Source of the DNA: Marinibaculum sp040216765
Lineage (GTDB): Bacteria; Pseudomonadota; Alphaproteobacteria; Ferrovibrionales; Ferrovibrionaceae
Direction: 5' to 3'
Length of the DNA: 64,000 bases
NCBI GenBank assembly: GCA_040216765.1
Contig: JAVJON010000068.1
Span: 1 to 64,000, forward strand
The stretch's first letter is position 1; the number at the start of each line of letters is the position of its first letter. A model generated the notes under the pieces. That model saw nothing but the letters and a program-made list of their open reading frames with translations, had not been told where the DNA came from and ran no database searches. The position numbers and the translations under genes were made by a program. Positions 55,234-63,946 of the stretch are shown piece by piece.

Positions 55234-57528
55234 TCAGCCGCCGTCCAGCACCCGGCGCACCTGCCGTGCCATCTCCCTGCGCCGATAGGGCTTCTGCAGG
55301 ATATGGCTGGCATCCCAACCCGCTTCCCGCAGCGGAGCGATTTCCTGCATATGGCCCGACGTGAACAGGACCGGCAGGTCCGGCCGGCGACGCCGGACTT
55401 CCTCGGCGAGCTGCCATCCGGTCATGCCGCCAGGCATCACGAGATCGGTGAACAGCAGGTCGACCCCGTCGAGCCGGTCCAGGCGGGCGAGCGCCTGCGG
55501 GCCGCTGGCCGCGGTCTCGACCGTGTAGCCCAGGCCCTGCAGTTCCGCCGTGACATTGCCGCGCACCATGTCGTCATCCTCGACCAGGAGGATCCGCTCC
55601 GAGCCGCGGGGGCGACGGCCGCCGGCCGTTTCTTCCGGGGCCGGCGCCGGCATTTCCCGGGCCTGTGGCAGGTAGAGGGTCACCGTCGTGCCCGCGCCGG
55701 GAGACGAGGCGATCGTGGCAAGGCCATTCGACTGCTTCGCGAAGCCATAGACCATGCTGAGGCCCAGGCCGCTGCCCTCGCCGATCCCCTTGGTGGTGAA
55801 GAAGGGGTCGAAGGCACGCGACAGGGTGTCGTCGTTCATGCCGATCCCGGTATCGGTCACGGTGACAACCACATAGCCGCCGGGCGCCAGGCCGGTGCCG
55901 GACGCCCCGCCGCGCCGCATGCCGAGGCCGCTTCGCTCGACAATCCGGTTGCGCAGCCCGATGGCGAGCCGGCCGCCATTCGGCATCGCATCGCGCGCGT
56001 TGATGCAGAGATTCAGCAGGGCGCTCTCGAGCTGGGCGGGGTCCACCAGCGCGGGCCAGAGGCCCTCGCTTGTCCGGAGCTCGAGCTCCACCGCGCCTCC
56101 CAGGCTGCGGCGCAGCAGGCTTTCCATCCCGGCGAGCTGCGCGCCGACGTCGGTGGCCCTGGGGGCCAGGGCCTGGCGCCGCGCGATGGCCAGCAGGCGA
56201 TTGGTCAGGTCGGCGCCGCGCTGCGCGGCGCGCAGGATCATCTCCGCCAGGCGCCTGGACCTGTCGTCCTTGTCCAGACGTTCCGCCAGGCTCTCCGCAT
56301 TGCTCATCACGACGGTCAGCAGGTTGTTGAAGTCATGGGCGATGCCGCCGGTCAGCTGGCCGATCGAGTCCATTTTCTGGGCCTGGAACAGCTGGTGCTG
56401 CGCCTCGCGAATGGTCTGCGCCGATCGGCGCCGCTCGCGGACCATCCGGCTGGCCAGGACCGCCATCACGAACAGGATCAGGCTGATCGCCATGCCGGTG
56501 CCCGCCACCGTCGGGGCCTGTGACGCGGCATGGGCGCCGGCCTCGAACTCCGGCGTTGCCGCGAAGCTCGCGGTCCAGTGCCGGCCGGCGACCTGCAACG
56601 CCCGCTCGGCGCGGCGCCGCTCGCCGACCGCCGCGGCCGGTGCGCTGCGAAAAAGCAGGGCCTCCGGCTGCGGATCGCTGCCGTCGTGCAGGGTGAAGGT
56701 CACGGGCGCGCGCCCGGACGGCAGGATGCCCGACAGCAGGTCGTTGACCCGGAACGTGGCATAGACGAAACCGGTCAGCCTGGACCGCCGCTCGTCGAGG
56801 GTGCCCGGATCGTTGCCGCCGGCATAGACCGGCAGGTACATCAGGAAGCCCGCCATGTGGTCGCCGTCGATATCCTCCACCAGCCCCACGATGCCGGAGA
56901 CCGCGGCACTGCCGCTGTCGCGGGCACGCTCCATGGCAGCGCGCCGGACGGGTTCGGAGAGCATGTCGAAGCCGAAGGCAGTCCGGTTCCCCTCGGCGGC
57001 GGGTTCCAGGTACACGACCGGGACATAGAACGGCCGCACGCCGGCCGGATGCACGGCATAGCCCGGGAAGCCTTCCGACCGGACCCTTGCCACATGGCCC
57101 TCCAGCTGGCTTTCGGTCAGCGCGGCGGCGAAGCCGAAACCCTGTATCCCCGGATACTCGGCCTGGATCTGCAGGATCTGCAGATAGGTGCCGAACTCCT
57201 CGCGCGACACGTTCTCGGAGGCGAAGAACAGCCCGGCGCCGCCGCGCAGCATGAACTCGTAGGTGCGCAGCCGCCCCTGGATCGCCTGCACGGTGCTGTT
57301 CACCTCCTGGGCGAACTGCAGGTCGGCGCGGGCCTCCACCGCCCGGTCGACGGCGCGCCAGGCGAGCCAGGTGATCAGGAGGCCCGAGGCCAGCACCAGA
57401 TACGGCAGATACCGGAAGTAACGACCCGCGGCGCTCACAAGCCCCCCAATGTTGCCGGCCTGGAGCCACTCGGCGGCCCCGGCAGGTTGTTGGCGGCGAC
57501 CCTGTCCCGGACGGGCGGATTGCCGCAT
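55234..57528 (-). CDS. CHASE-domain hybrid sensor histidine kinase
   Basis: A 764-residue membrane sensor. A first helix (YLPYLVLASGLLITWLAWRA, about 41-60) and a second (about 345-367) flank a periplasmic CHASE domain (about 75-330) with EFMLRGGAGLFFAS and EYPGIQGFGFA. The kinase core has His398 in GGIAHDFNNLL, an N box LNLCINARDAMP, and FTTKGIGEGSGLGLSMVYGF. The receiver carries Asp695 (LFTDLVMPGG). CHASE domains sense small extracellular molecules. The gene is transcribed toward the amidase but with 61 bases between. No cognate regulator is adjacent. Confidence 0.92.
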   Translation of the reverse strand: MRQSARPGQGRRQQPAGAAEWLQAGNIGGLVSAAGRYFRYLPYLVLASGLLITWLAWRAVDRAVEARADLQFAQEVNSTVQAIQGRLRTYEFMLRGGAGLFFASENVSREEFGTYLQILQIQAEYPGIQGFGFAAALTESQLEGHVARVRSEGFPGYAVHPAGVRPFYVPVVYLEPAAEGNRTAFGFDMLSEPVRRAAMERARDSGSAAVSGIVGLVEDIDGDHMAGFLMYLPVYAGGNDPGTLDERRSRLTGFVYATFRVNDLLSGILPSGRAPVTFTLHDGSDPQPEALLFRSAPAAAVGERRRAERALQVAGRHWTASFAATPEFEAGAHAASQAPTVAGTGMAISLILFVMAVLASRMVRERRRSAQTIREAQHQLFQAQKMDSIGQLTGGIAHDFNNLLTVVMSNAESLAERLDKDDRSRRLAEMILRAAQRGADLTNRLLAIARRQALAPRATDVGAQLAGMESLLRRSLGGAVELELRTSEGLWPALVDPAQLESALLNLCINARDAMPNGGRLAIGLRNRIVERSGLGMRRGGASGTGLAPGGYVVVTVTDTGIGMNDDTLSRAFDPFFTTKGIGEGSGLGLSMVYGFAKQSNGLATIASSPGAGTTVTLYLPQAREMPAPAPEETAGGRRPRGSERILLVEDDDMVRGNVTAELQGLGYTVETAASGPQALARLDRLDGVDLLFTDLVMPGGMTGWQLAEEVRRRRPDLPVLFTSGHMQEIAPLREAGWDASHILQKPYRRREMARQVRRVLDGG

Positions 57529-57594
57529 AGGCCAGCCTGTCCCAGACGGCTTGCGATTCTGTTAATTTCGGCCGGGAAGGGCCTGGAGCCGGCA

Positions 57595-58080
57595 CTACTC
57601 CACCGTGTAGACGTCGATATGGACTTCCCGGCCCGAAGGCGCGAGCGAGGCCAGGAAGATGCGGTCGCGCATCCAGGCATGGGGACCATCCGGCACGTCG
57701 AAGCAGGGGGTGGAGCGAAAATAGTAGGTGGCCGGCGGCACCGGCTCGCCGGCGCGCATGCGCTGCACATCTGCCGGGTCGGCGATGCGCAGCCCGGCGT
57801 TGCGGACCATGATCGGTGTCCCGTCGGCGGCCTGGATCGTATAGAGCGCCATGATCGCCGCGGCGCCGTCCGGCCTGATCAGGGGCCAGTCCGAACCGCC
57901 GGGCAGGACACGGCCCTGCAACCGCGGGCCGGCGACCGTCCCGCCCAGGATCGGAATGTGCAACCGCTCGCCCGCAAGGCCCCCGCCGCCCGACAGCGGC
58001 GGCCCGACTTCGGCGGCAATATGAAAGGCGAAGTCCAGCCGGGGCGGGGCCGGATCCAACAGGCTCCTGTCGCCGGTCAT
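57595..58080 (-). CDS. DUF3237 family protein
   Basis: A 161-residue protein with the DUF3237 pattern: LDFAFHIAAEVGPPL, HIPILGGTVAGPRLQGRVLPGG, DWPLIRPDG, ALYTIQAADGTPIMVRN and PATYYFRSTPCFDV near the end. This beta-barrel family of unknown function is common beside esterases and aromatic catabolic genes. Its ATG overlaps the stop of the upstream esterase (ATGA), so the two are coupled. No signal peptide is present. Confidence 0.85.
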   Translation of the reverse strand: MTGDRSLLDPAPPRLDFAFHIAAEVGPPLSGGGGLAGERLHIPILGGTVAGPRLQGRVLPGGSDWPLIRPDGAAAIMALYTIQAADGTPIMVRNAGLRIADPADVQRMRAGEPVPPATYYFRSTPCFDVPDGPHAWMRDRIFLASLAPSGREVHIDVYTVE

Positions 58081-59021
58081 GCCGCGCTCCGCCGCTCGTT
58101 GCGCTGCCGCAGCCAGCCGCACATCGCCGCCAGCCCGTCGCGGCTCGCCGCGCAATAGGCCATCGCGCGCAGATAGCCGTGGATCAGCCCGGTTCCGCGA
58201 TCCAGCAACACTGGCACGCCGGCGTTCGCCAGCGCCTCCGCATAGGCGATCCCGTCGTCGCGCAGGGGATCATGCTCCGCCACCGCCACGAAGGCCGGTG
58301 GCAGCCGCGCATGGTCGCCGGCCAGCAGCGGCGCGGCCAGCGGGTCCCGGCGCGTCGCAGGGTCCGGGCAGTACATGGCGGCGACCGCGTCCATTCCGGC
58401 GGTCTTGATCAGCGGGCCATCGGCATTCTCGCGATAGGACGGGCGGTCGTGAGCGAACTCGACTGCGGGGTAGATCAGCAGCTGCGCCGACAGCGGGCAG
58501 TCGCTGTCGCGGAACTTCAGGGTCATGGCGGCGGCAAGGTTGCCGCCGGCGCTGTCGCCGCCAACGGCGATGCGCGCCGGGTCGATCCCGAGTGCCCCGG
58601 CTTCGGCGAAGCACCAGCGCACCGTTGCGGCGCACTGTTCGACGGCGGCCGGGAAGCGATGCTCCGGTGCCTTGGCGTAGTCGATGCTGACCACGGTCTG
58701 GCAGTTCCAGGCGGCAATGCGGGCCGTGATGTCCCAATGGGTCTCCGGGCTGCCCTGCATCCAGGCGCCGCCATGCATGTAGATCAGCGCTGGCTGGCTG
58801 CCGCCGTCGCGATGCCGGAACAGTCGCACCCGCACCGGCCCTGCCGGGGAGTCGATCCAATGCTCGGCGTCGGTCTCCACTTCCGGCGGGGTGTCCAGGC
58901 GCATCTCGCGGGCCAGCACCTCGAAAAAGGCCCGCCGTTCCGCGGGTGTCGCGTCGGCCGCGATGCGGGTCCAGCCGGCATCCCAGGCTTCCAGGAAAGG
59001 TGTCAGTTCAGGATCCAGCAT
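58077..59021 (-). CDS. alpha/beta hydrolase, HSL-type esterase
   Basis: A 314-residue esterase of the hormone-sensitive lipase family: oxyanion motif YMHGGAWMQGS (about 81-90), nucleophile elbow GGDSAGGNLAAA (Ser about 156), acid in VAEHDPLRDDG and catalytic His in GLIHGYLRAM. Members hydrolyse short-chain or aromatic esters. It lies 34 bases after the TetR gene and before DUF3237 in one minus-strand operon. In the context of the divergent quinate/shikimate genes it could release the acid from a plant ester, but this is inference. Confidence 0.9.
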   Translation of the reverse strand: MLDPELTPFLEAWDAGWTRIAADATPAERRAFFEVLAREMRLDTPPEVETDAEHWIDSPAGPVRVRLFRHRDGGSQPALIYMHGGAWMQGSPETHWDITARIAAWNCQTVVSIDYAKAPEHRFPAAVEQCAATVRWCFAEAGALGIDPARIAVGGDSAGGNLAAAMTLKFRDSDCPLSAQLLIYPAVEFAHDRPSYRENADGPLIKTAGMDAVAAMYCPDPATRRDPLAAPLLAGDHARLPPAFVAVAEHDPLRDDGIAYAEALANAGVPVLLDRGTGLIHGYLRAMAYCAASRDGLAAMCGWLRQRNERRSAA

Positions 59022-59055
59022 GGCGTTTCTCCGTGCCTTTCAAGGCTTGTTCCTG

Positions 59056-59763
59056 TCAGGTCGGGTTCAGGGCGCCCGGCCTCGGCGGCGGGTCGATCAG
59101 GTGCGGGCGCAGGACGAAGCGCAGGACCATTTCGATGGCATGCCGCTTCAGCCCGGCCTGGGCCTCGGACCGGTGCAGGCTCGCGCCGAAGATCGTCGTG
59201 AAGGTCGCGCGGTTGGATACGTTGAAGAACGACAGCGCGGAGATCAGCCAATGCAGCTCCAGCGGCTGCAGGCCCTCCCGGAACAGGCCCTGCGCCGTTC
59301 CGGCGCGGTAGATCCTGGCGATATGCTCGATGGCATCGGCATTCAGCTTCTCGATCGTCGCGGATTCCGCCAGGTACTTTCCGTGGTGGATGTTCTCGAT
59401 CATCACCAGGCGGATGAAGTCCGGATTGGCGCTGTGATGGGTGAAGGTGAAGTCGACGAGACGGCGCAGCGCCTCGTCCGGCGGCAGGTCGTCCAGCCGC
59501 AGGGCCGCCTCGCCGGTGCGCACGCGGCCATAGGCGCTTTCCAGGACATGCCGGTAGAGGCCGGCCTTGTCGCCGAAATAATAGTAGATCATCCGCTTCG
59601 AGGTGCGGGTCTTGGCCGCGATCTCGTCGATCCGGGCGCCGGACAGGCCGTTCTCGGCGAACTCCTTCATCGCGACGGCAATGATGTTGGTCCGTGTCCC
59701 TTCCGGATCGTATTTCCGCCGGCCCGTGCCGCGGGCCGCCCGCCTGGTCGCCGCTTCCGCCAT
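59056..59763 (-). CDS. TetR family transcriptional regulator
   Basis: A 235-residue TetR regulator. The DNA-binding region (about 22-75) is IIAVAMKEFAENGLSGARIDEIAAKTRTSKRMIYYYFGDK, the TetR HTH; the C-terminal helical ligand domain is of the TetR_C type with ENIHHGKYL. It is divergent from the shikimate-dehydrogenase-like gene. The promoter in the 246-base gap has a symmetric AT-rich site that is a good candidate for its operator, so it probably controls the whole catabolic set and its own esterase operon. Confidence 0.92.
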   Translation of the reverse strand: MAEAATRRAARGTGRRKYDPEGTRTNIIAVAMKEFAENGLSGARIDEIAAKTRTSKRMIYYYFGDKAGLYRHVLESAYGRVRTGEAALRLDDLPPDEALRRLVDFTFTHHSANPDFIRLVMIENIHHGKYLAESATIEKLNADAIEHIARIYRAGTAQGLFREGLQPLELHWLISALSFFNVSNRATFTTIFGASLHRSEAQAGLKRHAIEMVLRFVLRPHLIDPPPRPGALNPT

Positions 59764-59846
59764 CCACCCCGTCCCTGCCGATCCTGACCAGGTCTCATCC
59801 TATATCAGGCCTGCCGTTCCACGCCGACCGCGCCATCGTCCGTCGC

Positions 59847-59875
59847 TTGACTATACTAACTAGTTCGTACAAAAT
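59847..59875 (+). promoter_or_regulatory. promoter with TetR-type operator upstream of the quinate/shikimate operon
   Basis: TTGACT (59847-59852), 17 bases and CAAAAT (59870-59875) form a good promoter. ACTAACTAGTTCGT (59855-59868) centred on the perfect palindrome AACTAGTT lies inside the spacer, so a bound TetR protein would shut out polymerase. The transcript would have a leader of about 130 bases before the GTG at 60010. Confidence 0.6.
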
Positions 59876-60009
59876 CACCAGCGGAACGAGGGACGGCGGC
59901 ACGGCCTGCCACAGGGCGTCGGCCGGCAGGCGGCAGCGGCGCGCCGCATGGCGTCAGGCGCTCCATGCGCCGCGGCACGCAATGCGCCACCGAAGGGGGA
60001 GGAACGGGC

Positions 60010-60921
60010 GTGTCGGTTGCCGATCGGGCCGGAAGCATCGATGGCCGCGCCCCGGAGCCGCCCCATCCCGGCGCTCCCGGGACGGGCATCATGGTCGGCC
60101 TTGTCGGCCATGGCATCGGACAGTCGCGGACACCCCGGATGCACGAGGTCGAGGGCGCGCGCCTGGGCCTGCGTTACATCTATCGGCTTTTCGACACGGC
60201 CGCGGCCGGTTCCGCCGCACCGCCCCTGGCCGATATCATTGCCGCCGCCGAACTCTGCGGCTTTGCCGGCCTGAACATCACGCATCCCTACAAGCAGGCG
60301 GCGCTGGCCCATCTGGACGAGCTGTCCGATGCCGCGCGACGGTCCAATGCGGTGAACACCATCGTCTTCCGCGGCGGCCGGCGCCACGGGCACAACACCG
60401 ATCTCTGGGGCTTTGCCGAAAGCTTCCGCCGCGGGCTGCCCGGTGCACCGCTGGGCAGGGTGCTGCTGCTTGGCGCCGGCGGCGCGGGCGGCGCCGTGGC
60501 GCAGGCCCTGCTGGACGAAGGGGTGGAGCGGCTGTTGGTGCTGGATACCGACGGCGAGCGCGCGGCGGCGCTGGCGGCGCAGCTGGCCGAGCGCTTCGGC
60601 GCGGGGCGCGCCGAGGCGGTGACGGAACCGTTCGCCGCCGGACTGCCGGACGGCATCGTCAACGCGACGCCGGTGGGCATGGCCACCGCGCCGGGCTGCC
60701 CGGTTCCCCCTTCCGGCCTGAGCGACCGGACCTGGGTCGCCGACCTGGTCTATTTCCCGCTGGAGACCGACCTGCTGCGCGCTGCGCGGGCCTGCGGCTG
60801 CCGCACCCTTGCCGGGTCCGGCATGGCGGTCTTCCAGGCGGTGCGCGCCTTCGAGCTTTTCACGGGCCTGCGTCCCGACAGCGAACGGATGGAAGCCACG
60901 TTCGAGGCTTTCCCGTCCTAG
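60010..60921 (+). CDS. quinate/shikimate dehydrogenase (AroE family)
   Basis: A 303-residue AroE-family enzyme. The substrate region reads SRTPRMHEVEG, the form of quinate/shikimate dehydrogenases such as that of Corynebacterium glutamicum, in place of the SxSPxxHN of biosynthetic AroE. NITHPYKQ carries the catalytic Lys, HNTD the catalytic Asp, and GAGGAGGAV the dinucleotide site. GTG 60010 is chosen since GGGGGAGG precedes it. It oxidises quinate or shikimate to 3-dehydro acids with NAD. It is the first gene of an operon with a TRAP transporter and a dehydratase-like gene, which supports a catabolic role. Confidence 0.88.
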   Translation: MSVADRAGSIDGRAPEPPHPGAPGTGIMVGLVGHGIGQSRTPRMHEVEGARLGLRYIYRLFDTAAAGSAAPPLADIIAAAELCGFAGLNITHPYKQAALAHLDELSDAARRSNAVNTIVFRGGRRHGHNTDLWGFAESFRRGLPGAPLGRVLLLGAGGAGGAVAQALLDEGVERLLVLDTDGERAAALAAQLAERFGAGRAEAVTEPFAAGLPDGIVNATPVGMATAPGCPVPPSGLSDRTWVADLVYFPLETDLLRAARACGCRTLAGSGMAVFQAVRAFELFTGLRPDSERMEATFEAFPS

Positions 60922-61049
60922 GGCGCGACGGTCGCGCAGGGACGCGTCCGCCCAGAGGCTACCCGTCGCGCCCCCAGGGGGTGCGGTCGGGGCAACCGCC
61001 ATCGGCCCGCCGACGGTTCGGCGTGCCGGGCAATAAACGGGAGGAAACG

Positions 61050-62039
61050 ATGCGAAAGACCATTCTGGGTTCGGCCCTTGCCTGCGGCGTTGCCGCGATG
61101 GCGCTAGGCCTGTCGGCGGTCGCCACGGCGCAGGACAAGGTGGAGCTGATCTACTCCGACACGGTGCCGGAGGGCGATATCCGCACCAGGATCCTGAAAT
61201 CCGCATTCGGCGAATGCCTGGGCGAGGGGTTCGACTTCAAGCCCTATCACGGTGCCACCCTGGTCAAGCAGGGGACCGAGCTGACCTCCATGCAGCGCGG
61301 CAACCTGGACATGGCCAACCTGGCGATCTTCGACTTCTACAACCAGGTGCCCGAGCTCAGCATCCTGGGGACCGCCTACCTGTACCGGGACTATGACCAT
61401 ATGCGGAAGGTCTTCTCTTCCGGCGTCCTGGACGACCTGATGAAGGCCGTCGAGGAGAAGGCGAAGGTCAAGGTGCTCGCCAATCCCTACATCGGCACCC
61501 GGCACGTGAACATCAAAGGCGACAGGAAGGTGATGACCCCGGCGGACCTGGCCGGCGTCAAGCTGCGCATGCCCGGCGGCGAGGGCTGGCAGTTCGTGGG
61601 CGAGGCGCTGGGCGCCAACCCGACGCCGATGGCCTTCACCGAGGTCTATACCGCGCTGCAGACCGGGGCGATCGACGGGCAGGACAATCCCCTGCCGGCC
61701 GACAAGTCGATGAAGTTCTACGAGGTCACCGACCAGATCATCCTGACCGGGCATATCATCGCCGCGAACGAGTTCGCGATCTCGCTGTCCAAGTGGGACA
61801 GCATGACCCCGGCGCAGCAGGAGAAGGTGCAGGCCTGCGCGCTCAACTTCGAGAAGGCGATCGACGAGACGACCCGGAAGCAGGAGGCCGAACTCGTCGA
61901 CTTCTTCGTGAAGGAAGGCCTGAAGGTCTACGCGCCCGACAAGGAGGCATTCCGCAACCATGTCCTGGAGGTCTACAAGAACTCCAAGTATTCCGAGACA
62001 TGGCCCGAAGGCCTGCTGGACAGGATCAACGCGCTCTGA
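61050..62039 (+). CDS. dctP: TRAP transporter substrate-binding protein (DctP)
   Basis: A 329-residue periplasmic protein. The signal peptide is clear (RKTILGSALACGVAAMALGL, cleavage after TAQ). The mature part has VELIYSDTVPEGDIRTRIL, a HGATLVKQGTELTSMQRGNLDMANLA segment and VKLRMPGGEGWQFVGEALGANPTPMAFTEVYTALQTGAIDGQDNP, the DctP signature with its conserved Arg that binds the substrate carboxylate. GGGAGGAAACG precedes the ATG. The context suggests quinate, shikimate or 3-dehydroshikimate as ligand. Confidence 0.93.
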   Translation: MRKTILGSALACGVAAMALGLSAVATAQDKVELIYSDTVPEGDIRTRILKSAFGECLGEGFDFKPYHGATLVKQGTELTSMQRGNLDMANLAIFDFYNQVPELSILGTAYLYRDYDHMRKVFSSGVLDDLMKAVEEKAKVKVLANPYIGTRHVNIKGDRKVMTPADLAGVKLRMPGGEGWQFVGEALGANPTPMAFTEVYTALQTGAIDGQDNPLPADKSMKFYEVTDQIILTGHIIAANEFAISLSKWDSMTPAQQEKVQACALNFEKAIDETTRKQEAELVDFFVKEGLKVYAPDKEAFRNHVLEVYKNSKYSETWPEGLLDRINAL

Positions 62040-62130
62040 TTGCCCGTGCGGCCCGGCGGGGATGGCCCCGCCGGGCCTATAGCGCAGCGATTTCCCACCG
62101 CCTTCCACTCCCGGGCCTGCAGGGGCGTCC

Positions 62131-62643
62131 ATGAACCGTCTGGAGAAGCTGGCCGGCAGGTTGCGCGGCGCTGCGGAGCTCGTCGTCGTGCTGCTGCTGG
62201 GCAGCATGTTCGTCACCTTCCTGGTGCAGATCGCGTTCCGCTACCTGCTCAGCCTGCCGCTGGGCTGGACGGTGGAATATGTCACGATGGCCTGGCTCTG
62301 GGGCATCCTGTTCGGCTATGCCTTCGTCGTCCGGGACGATGATGTCATCCGGTTCGACCTGGTCTATGCGGCGGTGCCCCCGCCGGTGCGCCGGGGAATG
62401 GATATCCTGACCGGCCTGGCCTGCGCCGGCATCCTGCTCTGGTCCCTGCCCAAGGCCTGGGACTTCGTCCTGTTCATGGGTATCGAGCGCACCGCCTATA
62501 TGCGCCTGCCCTTCGACCTTCTCTTCGCGATCTACGTCCCCTTTGCGATCGCCGTCAGCCTGCGCGCGCTGCTCGGCGTCTGGCATGCCCTGCGCGGCGA
62601 GGCGCACAGGCCGGGCCCGCCGCGGGATCTCGAGCATGATTGA
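62131..62643 (+). CDS. dctQ: TRAP transporter small permease (DctQ)
   Basis: A 170-residue four-helix protein: VVVLLLGSMFVTFLVQIAFRYLL, WTVEYVTMAWLWGILFGYAFVVRDDDVIRFD, a third helix in LTGLACAGILLWSLP, and a fourth in LLFAIYVPFAIAVSL. The RYLLSLPLGWTVEY motif is typical of DctQ. Its end overlaps dctM by eight bases. Confidence 0.92.
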   Translation: MNRLEKLAGRLRGAAELVVVLLLGSMFVTFLVQIAFRYLLSLPLGWTVEYVTMAWLWGILFGYAFVVRDDDVIRFDLVYAAVPPPVRRGMDILTGLACAGILLWSLPKAWDFVLFMGIERTAYMRLPFDLLFAIYVPFAIAVSLRALLGVWHALRGEAHRPGPPRDLEHD

Positions 62644-63931
62644 TCCCTTTGTCGTCAGCATGGTGCTGATCGTCGGCCTGGCGATCTGCGGCCTGTCCGT
62701 CGGGATCGCCATGCTCTGCGGCTCGATCGTCTATCTGGCCCTGAAGGGCTTCGACACCTCGATCGCCGCAGAGACCGTCCTGCAGGGCCTGTTCGGCAGC
62801 TACACCCTGCTGGCGATCCCGCTGTTCATCCTGGCCGCCGACATCATGAATGTCGGCAGCCTCGCCGACCGCCTGCTGCGCTTCTCGCAGGCCCTGGTGG
62901 GGCGGTTCCGCGGCGGCCTGGGCCATGTCAACGTGGTGTCCAGCCTGATCTTCTCCGGCATGTCGGGTTCCGCTGTTGCCGACGCGGTCGGCATGGGCCG
63001 CATCATCATCGGCATGATGACGAGGGACGGCCGCTATACTGCCAGCTATGCGGCGGCGATCACCGCCGCCTCGGCCACCATCGGGCCGATCATCCCGCCG
63101 TCGATCCCGATGGTGCTCTATGCGCTCGTGTCCGACACCTCGATCGGCTACCTGTTCGCCGCGGGGATCCTGCCGGGCCTGCTGATGGGGCTGATGCTTG
63201 CCGTCATGAACGCCGTGATGGCGCGGCGCCGGCATTTCCCCGTCGACGAGGCCGTGCCCCTGCGGCAGATCCCCGGGGTGACCCTGCGCGCGGTGCCGGC
63301 GCTGCTGCTGCCGGTGATCCTGCTGGGCGGCATCTATGGCGGCGTGATGACGCCGACCGAGGCCGCCGCCATGGCGGCCTTCTATGCGCTGCTGATCTCG
63401 ATCCTGCTGTACCGCTCGGTCAGCGCGGGGCAGTTCTACCGGACCCTGCTGAGCAGCGCGCGCTCCACCGCCACGGTCGGCGTGCTGATCGCCGGCGCCC
63501 TGGCGTTCAACTATGTCATCACCCGCGAGGACGTGCCGGATTCCCTGGCCACGATCATGCAGGGCCTCGACCTGGGCCCGATCGGCTTCCTGATCGCCAT
63601 CAACATCCTGTTCCTGGCGATTGGCTGCATCCTGGAGGCCGGTGCGATCCTGCTGATCATCGTGCCGATCTTCATCCCCAGCGTCCTGGCGATGGGTATC
63701 GACCCGGTGCATTTCGGCGTGATCGTCGTCGTGAACGCCATGCTGGGCCTGATCACGCCGCCCTACGGGCTGCTCCTGTTCATCGTCGCCAGCATCACCC
63801 GGCAGCCGCTGGGCGCGATCGTCCGCGACCTCTGGCCGTTCATCCTGGCACTGGTCGCGGCCCTGGCCGTGATCACCTTCGTGCCGGGCTTCGTCCTGTT
63901 CGTGCCGCGGCTGCTCGGCTACCAGGGCTAG
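62636..63931 (+). CDS. dctM: TRAP transporter large permease (DctM)
   Basis: A 431-residue membrane protein with about 12 helices. YTLLAIPLFILAADIMN, FSGMSGSAVADAVGMGRI, TIGPIIPPSIPMVLYA and GGIYGGVMTPTEAAAMAAFYAL are the DctM signatures; the SGSA motif and the IIPPS loop build the Na+ and substrate sites. It overlaps dctQ by eight bases and precedes the dehydratase-like gene by 15 bases. Confidence 0.95.
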   Translation: MIDPFVVSMVLIVGLAICGLSVGIAMLCGSIVYLALKGFDTSIAAETVLQGLFGSYTLLAIPLFILAADIMNVGSLADRLLRFSQALVGRFRGGLGHVNVVSSLIFSGMSGSAVADAVGMGRIIIGMMTRDGRYTASYAAAITAASATIGPIIPPSIPMVLYALVSDTSIGYLFAAGILPGLLMGLMLAVMNAVMARRRHFPVDEAVPLRQIPGVTLRAVPALLLPVILLGGIYGGVMTPTEAAAMAAFYALLISILLYRSVSAGQFYRTLLSSARSTATVGVLIAGALAFNYVITREDVPDSLATIMQGLDLGPIGFLIAINILFLAIGCILEAGAILLIIVPIFIPSVLAMGIDPVHFGVIVVVNAMLGLITPPYGLLLFIVASITRQPLGAIVRDLWPFILALVAALAVITFVPGFVLFVPRLLGYQG

Positions 63932-63946
63932 GAGGAAAGGGCCGCC